In this document: one piece after another, positions 58,192 to 64,000 of the stretch | Layout of the letters: every line of letters starts with the position of its first letter | Position numbering within the stretch: the first letter of the stretch is position 1 | Source: Apoda limacodes | Taxonomy: Eukaryota; Arthropoda; Insecta; Lepidoptera; Limacodidae | DNA length: 64,000 nt | Assembly (NCBI GenBank): GCA_946406115.1 | Contig: OX291549.1 | Location: forward strand, 23,335,901 to 23,399,900 | Reading direction: 5' to 3' | The notes under the pieces: generated by a model | The model's database searches: none | The model's input: only the letters and a program-made list of their open reading frames with translations | What the model was told of the DNA's origin: nothing | Program-made: the position numbers and the translations under genes

Positions 58192-60566
58192 ATGAGCGGT
58201 GACTGGCCAAACACCTTGTCCGTACGTTTTGTAATCGACAAGCTAACCTCCAGAACTTACGCCTGCCAGACTGCATTAATGTTCGTATTTGGAACTCTCT
58301 CTATATATTTTATTGTGATGCAACTTATATTGCATAACTTCATTGCAATACAGTCGCACATTGAGCTCTTCTGTGTCGTATTCTTACCCAGGGTTAATAG
58401 GTAAGTCATTGTTACGTCAAGTGGCACAGAGATAATTAAGGAGACCGAAAAGGACATAGGCTACTTTTTTCCTGAAAATATCAAAAGTTACCTGCAGGAA
58501 TAACCCGACTTAGTATAACCGTATATACAGTTTTTCTAATGAAATAACATAAGTATAAAAATACACTAAACCCGCTTGATGGTCCATAGCCTATTTCAAA
58601 AAAAGAGGTTCTAATTGGCTGTGGCGTAACAAAAAACCGGTCAAGTGCGAGTCTGGCTCTGGTTTTAAATTGTGTCAAATTGTGCGACAAAAATAACCGT
58701 ATTTTAGGCAGATTTTTTTTTATTGCATAAAATTAGAAGCTTGATTTTTTTTCTACAATTTTAAATGACCGTAGACTTAATTATTTGATATTAATTTTAA
58801 CTTGATCCCTTCACGCGTTCGTAAGTTCAAGGGTTTTAACAGACAGATAGATTTTTTTTTTATGTTTTATAGCTACATATTAACGAATTGTGGATTTTTA
58901 CCTATATATGTAATGTAGACCTTGCTTCGTGCCAAATTTCATGATAATAGGACAACGGGAAGTACCCAATAGGTTTTGATTTATTTGTAAATGCGAAAAT
59001 GGCCGTATTTTTTTATTGCGTTTACTTAGAAGCTTAATTTTTTAACAGCTTCAAGGGACCGTAGACCTTAGTATTTGATTTAAATTTTTACTAAATACCT
59101 TCACTCGTTCCTGAGTCTTTATGGTCTTTACAGACAGACAGACGGTTAAAAAGTGATCATATTAAGGTTCCTGTTTTCCTTTTGTGGTACGAAACCCAAA
59201 AAAACATAGGCCTAATGCCAAAATCCAGGAAGGACACAGGGGATTGTAATTCCCCTTACAAACACACGTCTGTATAGGGAAAAGCGGCCTGATATATTTC
59301 CTCTTAACTTTCAATCGCGAAAGTAACAATCTAACATCGACCTCAATGTGTTTCCAATCACTATGAAATCGATACCATATCAAACTATAATTATGTCGGT
59401 ACGCGAGATGTCAAGAGTACGTAGAAACAATTTGTTGCCAATAAATAAATAACATATTTTATGCCACAAAATTAAAAATTATGATAAAGATTACTCATCA
59501 GTAAATGTAAGTAAGTATATAAACATGCTGGCTTCTAAAAGACAATTTAAGAGTACCGTACGATCGAGATTGATATCGTCGTCAATAAAATTGACGACAA
59601 TTGCTTTAGCCCTTTGGGCTTAAGAGGGGGTAAAAGGTAACTCGCCTATAGTAAATTGCAATTTTTCAGTTAGTAAGTAAATTAATAAGTAGAAAAACAT
59701 ATAGACTACATTATACTTCGAAGCTGTGACCTTAGCAAAAACATAATGTAATAAAATTTTGCCAGTAGAAAATAATCACAACATCTAACATCGACCTCAA
59801 TGTTATCCAATGTCCTATACAATCGATACTATCAAACCATAATTAAGTCTGAACGCAAGACATCATGAGAACCTACTTTGAAACAATTAGAAAGCTTTTC
59901 GTGCTTTCGTACTTATCTGAGCAAAGTAAATCTATGAAATAGATAATATATCTCTGCGTTTAATTTCTTATCCCATCAAAAACATAAATGTGTAATGAGA
60001 GCCAAGTTCAATATTACGAATAGGTATTTCTTTGTTTAAAAATTAAGGTCTATATGGATGCCAAGTTGTGTGTAGAAAATCCTAATATTTTATTTACAAG
60101 AACAAGCAACATTATAAAATGAATTTATTTATTATACAATTGCTAGTTTCTTGGTACTACCTACTACAATGTTTGCTACTTAATATGAATTCCTAAATAT
60201 TAACAGACAATTAATTACACAACGCATTTATTTCACTTGGGAGGTACGCAATTCAAGCTCAAGATTCAAGATTTCAAACGGTCTTAAAATCTCAAACTAT
60301 CTATTCAACGTTTTTGAAGGTCATTGTGTTTAAAAAAATATTTAAATTGTAGAAAATAATTTTCCAGCACCATATTGTATGTGTTTTGTTTTACTATGGT
60401 GTGCTTAGTACTAGTTCCGGAGTTTGGCCACCAATATGGTGCCTGGCCATCAGCTACCTTATTTGAAACGCATAGTTCTTACATAATACACGTAAAGACC
60501 ATAAACCGAGCCATTTGTTTAACTGTGTTATCCCTCTTATGCAAATTTGAGCAAGAGGAAGCGTAA
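58192..60566 (+). CDS. candidate two-exon gene, small membrane protein
   Basis: Exon 1 (58192-58400) starts at ATG in good context (CAACAATGAGC) and reads MSGDWPNTLSVRFVIDKLTS, a membrane-like segment at about residues 24-47 (ALMFVFGTLSIYFIVMQLIL) and HIELFCVVFLP. It ends at a perfect donor AATAG/GTAAGT. A candidate second exon (60368-60566) follows TTTTCCAG and is in phase: TILYVFCFTMVCLVLVPEFG, a middle part, then a tail CLTVLSLLCKFEQEEA and TAA. The product would be 135 residues with two or three hydrophobic segments. I do not recognise the family. The intron holds repeats. The phase match could be chance (one in three), and exon 1 might instead join another exon or belong to a non-coding RNA. 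Confidence 0.33.
58440..59205 (-). repeat. GGTTCCGTA / GGACCGTAGACC repeats
   Basis: A Helitron-like scrap (GGACATAGGCTACTTTTTTC) is at 58455. AAACCGGTCAAGTGCGAGTC at 58634 opens a repeat that contains TAAATGACCGTAGACTTAAT, ACCTTGCTTCGTGCCAAATT, GGGACCGTAGACCTTAGTAT and GACAGACAGACGG. It ends TTTTGTGGTACGAAACCCAA at 59200. Two internal units are near-duplicates of each other. Confidence 0.55.
59206..60367. other. no gene recognised (possible intron of the divergent candidate gene)
   Basis: A pair of similar segments, CTAACATCGACCTCAATG with CCAATC/CCAATG, occurs at 59331 and 59785 (about 454 bp apart), indicating an old direct duplication. Nothing else is clear. Confidence 0.4.
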
Positions 60567-60580
60567 AAATCTCCCTACAA

Positions 60581-61415
60581 TACGAGGGTGGTTTGATAAG
60601 TCCATGACTTTGGAAAGAAGAAACACTCTTTTTACATATATTTTTTTTAATTTTCTACATAATCTCCTTTGCACTCTACGCAGTTAGTCCAGCGATGTTC
60701 CAACCTCTTCAACCCGTCAAAAAAATATTTTTTGTCAAACCCTGAAAAATAGGCCTCAGTGTCGGCTACCACCTCTTCGTTTGACGAAAATCTTTGCCCA
60801 TCAAGCGATTTCTTCATGTTTGGGAAGAGAAAAAAGTCACAGGGGGCTTAATCTGGCGAGTACGGAGGGTGTGGCAATAATAGCATAGTAAGCTCTGGTT
60901 AAAAAAATCGATGTTAATAACCCCTTGGCTGTCCCAAAAGACTGTGGGCATCACTTTACCAGCCAAGCAAACAGTTTTTTCCTTCTTCAAGAAGCGTTCC
61001 CCGGTAGAAGTCCATTGCTTCGATTTTTGCTTAGTCTCTGGTGTATAATGATGGGCCCACGTTTCGTCAACTGTTATGTACCTACGCATAAACTCACTCG
61101 GATTGCGTTTATACATGGCTAGGCATTCCTCAGAAGCTGTTACACGAATTCGTTTCTGGTCGATTGTTAGTAAACGCGGCACCCATCTTGCAGAAAGCTT
61201 TTGCATGCCCAGAATATCATGAAAAATGTAAAAAACTCGTTCAGTCAAGATGTGCACAGCATCGCTTATTTCGCGTATCTTCACTCGTCGGGCTGCCAAA
61301 ACAATATCATGTATTTTATTAACCATGCCCTCCGTAGAGATAGTAGTAGATATGTTGTACCCTGAACAAGACACATTATAGATTTTTATTGGAACTGAAA
61401 ACGCATACCGATTTT
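60581..61415 (-). pseudogene. truncated mariner transposase and element
   Basis: The plus-strand end TACGAGGGTGGTTTGATAAG at 60581 is a mariner-type terminal repeat after TA. On the minus strand, from 61350 to 60830, follow LTERVFYIFHDILGMQKLSA, RWVPRLLTIDQKRIRV, EFMRRYITVDETWAHHYTPE (first catalytic Asp) and GKVMPTVFWDSQGVINIDFF (second Asp). The block that should hold the third Asp (DNAxxH) is deleted. HPPYSPD then a stop and APCDFFLFPNMKKSLDG continue in another frame. The N-terminal helix-turn-helix and the other terminal repeat are missing, cut by the element at 61416. The copy is dead. Confidence 0.82.
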
Positions 61416-61940
61416 TAAATTGCACGCCTCATAAGCGGAGCGGTGAGGTAGTGCTCTACTCTCGACATGTCAAAAAACCCAGTCTTTCGAAACTTAAATG
61501 ACGTTTTTTTTTTTTAATATAACACTTACAGGATAATATGAGTGCACTAATATGAAGTTAAATAATCTGTCTAGCACATATGGCACATTTTATAAACAAT
61601 TAATTTGTTTAATATAATAAATAATAACATTAAAACTAATCATTCTTGGACGTCCGTGAGTCTGTGTTTATGTGACCATGTATGTGGCAGAGAAATTGGT
61701 CGAAAAATTCATCTTACCGGAATACTTTTGTTTTTAATATATAAAGTATTACACTGTGCTGATTCCTAGTTCATATTAGCGTTCTAAGTACTGTCGTTTA
61801 ATTATAATTTATATTATTTTATAGTATATTTTTTCCTCACCTTATTTGTTATTTTATTTTAAAAAACTTGAGTTTTTGTTTTTGATTTTTTTTTTTTAAT
61901 GTGAATGACCGCTATGAGGCGTGCACTTTTGGATTTTCCA
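61416..61940. repeat. about 525-bp element with inverted GCACGCCTCATA ends
   Basis: TTGCACGCCTCATAAGCGGA at 61420 and, inverted, GACCGCTATGAGGCGTGCAC at 61908 form terminal inverted repeats. The left side continues GGTGAGGTAGTGCTCTACTC, which I recognise from a common lepidopteran repeat. No transposase frame. It replaces the 5' end of the mariner. Confidence 0.55.
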
Positions 61941-62511
61941 AATTTTTTTAAAAATGTTCGTACAGATTTATACAAATTTTAAATTATATTTTTTTGTATA
62001 TTTCATATTTCAAATATGTATTGTGTTGGAGCATTGCTATCCTTGTTTCACTTATGACATTTGTACAAAACATTACGCCAACGCTATTTGCAATTAATAC
62101 ATTATTTCCCTAGCTTACACCGATTAAGTCATTTATTCATTCAGTACCTTTGGTACAAATGGCCAAAGAAGTGTAGTTAGATATATTATTTTTTTTAGCA
62201 ATGGATCAGCTTTCGCTTAAAGCTCAAGCGGCTCTCGTTTTAATCTTTTCAAAAAAAAAATAATTAAAATATTTTTTAATTTTTCTATTACATTACTAAC
62301 TCTTTCCCACCACTATACCATAGGGTACTCGATAATGAGCCCGGAGAAAAAGATGTTATGTTATTCTACAATGATTCAGCTATCGCTTTGCTTAAAATCA
62401 GCATATCTCAGTCCTATAGTCTGGATTATAATGTGGATCGGGAATTTCCATGAAGCTAAATTCTTGAAACAGCAGCCTTCGCAACTGTGGCGATATATAA
62501 TAGGCCCATTG
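61941..62511. other. no gene recognised
   Basis: AT-rich DNA. A plus-strand frame at 62335-62568 is the antisense of the coding-like stretch at 62380-62661 and is not called. Confidence 0.4.
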
Positions 62512-62661
62512 TCAAAATTCGGAAGAAGTTCTGGCATGTTGATGTTGATGTTCATGAAGATCCCTTAAATATTCCGGCTGTCCATCGTTCAGAGCATCTT
62601 CCACTGTCTTAATTTTATCTAGGGTTAGTGTTTTTACGGGCCGACCCGGAGCGAGATTCAT
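62512..62661 (-). CDS. small 49-codon ORF, possible exon or relic
   Basis: On the minus strand ATG 62661 opens MNLAPGRPVKTLTLDKIKTV, EDALNDGQPEYLRDLHEHQH and QHARTSSEF before TGA. Its polar, acidic and His-rich composition is unlike AT-driven noise. Just beyond the stop, other minus-strand frames (LRRLLFQEFSFMEIPDPHYN; FDNGPIIYRHSCEGCCFKNL) are also protein-like. I do not recognise the family. It could be a transposon ORF relic or an exon of a gene outside the window. Confidence 0.28.
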   Translation of the reverse strand: MNLAPGRPVKTLTLDKIKTVEDALNDGQPEYLRDLHEHQHQHARTSSEF

Positions 62662-62939
62662 TGTCGAAGAATATTTTTTTCTAAACAAAATTGCTTATTC
62701 CCGCTTTTTTTTGTATTGATTCGCTTTTTTGTAAGAAATTTAATCACTGTCTAAATTTTGAAATAAAAAAAATCTAGCGACTATACAGATGTTATACAGT
62801 TTTTACGATAAAAATACACGCAAAATATATACTTTTCTGTTCCTTGCGTGTATTACCAAAGCACTTACAATTTTGTCGAAAAGTAAGAATATAAACTAAT
62901 CGGCATAGTCTTATGATAAGGAAAAAAAAGGCAATATAA

Positions 62940-63270
62940 AAAAACAGTCAAGTACGATTCGGACTCATGCGTTTCGTACCACCATTTGCGTAATTTACGA
63001 ACACAAACAAAAACAAAAAGTGTGCTACTAAGCGGTCACCCATCCACAGACTGACCAAGCCCGATGTTGCTTGACTTTGAATATCTTTTCCAACAAACAG
63101 ATTTGTTACCGGCGCTGATACGGTAATTTAAGTTGGTAATAGCTCGGGCGCGTCTCACACTTGGCCGGTTTTTATTATTTGTTGTTTTACTTTAGAGCTC
63201 ACACTATAATCACGGTAGTAGTAAGTTTGAAGCTTGAATGTATTACTATTTTTAAGATAGAGCAAAAACA
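62940..63270 (-). repeat. 5S rRNA-containing repeat, copy D
   Basis: On the minus strand CAAAGTCAAGCAACATCGGG, CTTGGTCAGTCTGTGGATGG and GTGACCGCTTA (63078-63029) closely follow insect 5S rRNA. The tail (63000-62942) reads GGTGGTACGAAACGC then TCCGAATCGTACTTGACTG. Upstream are an inverted CCGGCCAAGTGTGAGACGCG segment and a body matching copy C up to about 63268. The best-preserved 5S segment of the four. Confidence 0.78.
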
Positions 63271-64000
63271 ATGAAAACATCTGTCTTGTTCCCCTTAAAC
63301 TTTTACTTTTATAACTTTTTATAATTTGTTAGATAATCCGTCACTATAAGACATATTCTGTAAACATTTCAGGCTTCTACCTATTTCGGTCTAAAAGATG
63401 AGCCCTTAAATAGTCGGACAGTTTTACAGACAGACAGACAGCGTGGGCTTAGTAATAGGATTAAAGTATAAGTTAATATGCTTTATTTTTGGGTTCATTA
63501 CTTTTTAGATTCAAGTTAATGTACCGAACTAGTTAAAATATTTACTTTTGTTTAAAATATTTACTTTTGTTAATAACTTTTAAATACTGGTGATCAATTA
63601 AGAGTTATCTATCTATCTATGAGGTTTGAAAACCAAAATACAAGATTTTTAGCTGCTTATGTACGAGGAAAAAATCTACGATTGGCAAACCTGCTATGCT
63701 CCTCAGGCTGCGCTGCCGCGATGTTTTTTATATGTAACAATATACTCTGTAGTTGCACTCTCTGCCCACAAGTATGTACCAGTAGCTCTACTTGCGCAAT
63801 TAATCGCGATGCTTCGTACTTGGCCCTTTGACTCGCGCCAAAAAACCGACAAAACAGTGAGCGGTGGGCATGACGAGTAACGAGGCCAGACTACGTCTTT
63901 GCCTCCTTTCCTCGCTACTTCCCATGCCACTCGACGAGTGTGTGGCAGGGCTATATGAACCAAATTTCCAACAGCCTTTCAGAGTTTGTAAAAAAACCTA
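63271..64000. other. no gene recognised; short tandem repeats
   Basis: GACAGACAGACAG at 63430 and a 19-bp direct repeat (AAAATATTTACTTTTGTT at 63535 and 63554) are present. Frames at 63619-63963 on both strands overlap and have cysteine-rich or basic composition but no domain I recognise. The GC rise near 63690-63960 may mark another element cut by the window edge. Confidence 0.35.

Noticed and set aside
62940..63270. A genuine 5S rRNA gene
   Set aside because: Only the 3' half matches. The 5' half of 5S rRNA is absent and the surroundings are those of a repeat with three other copies.

Overview
The window looks like nuclear DNA of a moth or butterfly (Lepidoptera). It is AT-rich, its one clear gene is split into five exons by long introns, and most of the rest is decayed transposable elements of types familiar from lepidopteran genomes: Helitron-like short elements ending in CTAGT, repeats that start AGGGTTCCGTA and end in a CCGGTTTTT tail, tRNA-derived SINEs, and CR1-, jockey-, RTE- and R4/Dong-like LINEs. 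No rRNA, functional tRNA, CRISPR or bacterial-type operon was seen.

The main gene is on the minus strand, from start codon 57983 to stop codon 24776, about 33 kb. Five exons (57983-57839, 51273-51174, 49353-48281, 34690-34511, 25146-24776) all have GT/AG junctions and compatible phases and encode a 622-residue protein. It has the three-domain fold of insect multicopper oxidases but has lost 5 of the 11 copper-ligand residues, including the type-1 cysteine. This identifies it as the non-enzymatic multicopper oxidase-related protein (MCORP). It begins with a signal-anchor-like membrane segment.

Only 208 bp upstream of its start codon, on the opposite strand, lies a possible two-exon gene for a small membrane protein (58192-58400 joined to 60368-60566). 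The spacing would suggest a shared promoter, but this gene is unproven.

Layout. 1-12.2 kb: mostly non-coding, with a tRNA SINE, Helitron-like pieces, a Cys-rich ORF fragment, a Polinton-type integrase relic and a ZBED/hAT transposase relic. 12.2-15.7 kb: a 5S-derived repeat, a jockey 3' end and GGTTCCGTA repeats. 15.8-23.9 kb: a three-level nest. A minus-strand R4/Dong-like LINE is split by a 6.5-kb hAT transposon with a perfect 8-bp target duplication, which is itself split by a 3.2-kb jockey-type LINE with a 9-bp duplication. 24.8-58.0 kb: the MCORP gene with TE-filled introns. 58.2-64 kb: candidate divergent gene, a truncated mariner, a TIR element, and a fourth 5S-containing repeat.

The most unusual element class is a dispersed repeat that carries about 50 nt of 5S rRNA, including its internal RNA polymerase III promoter region. 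Four copies lie in this window. Homology statements rest on recognition of motifs by eye; no database search was run.
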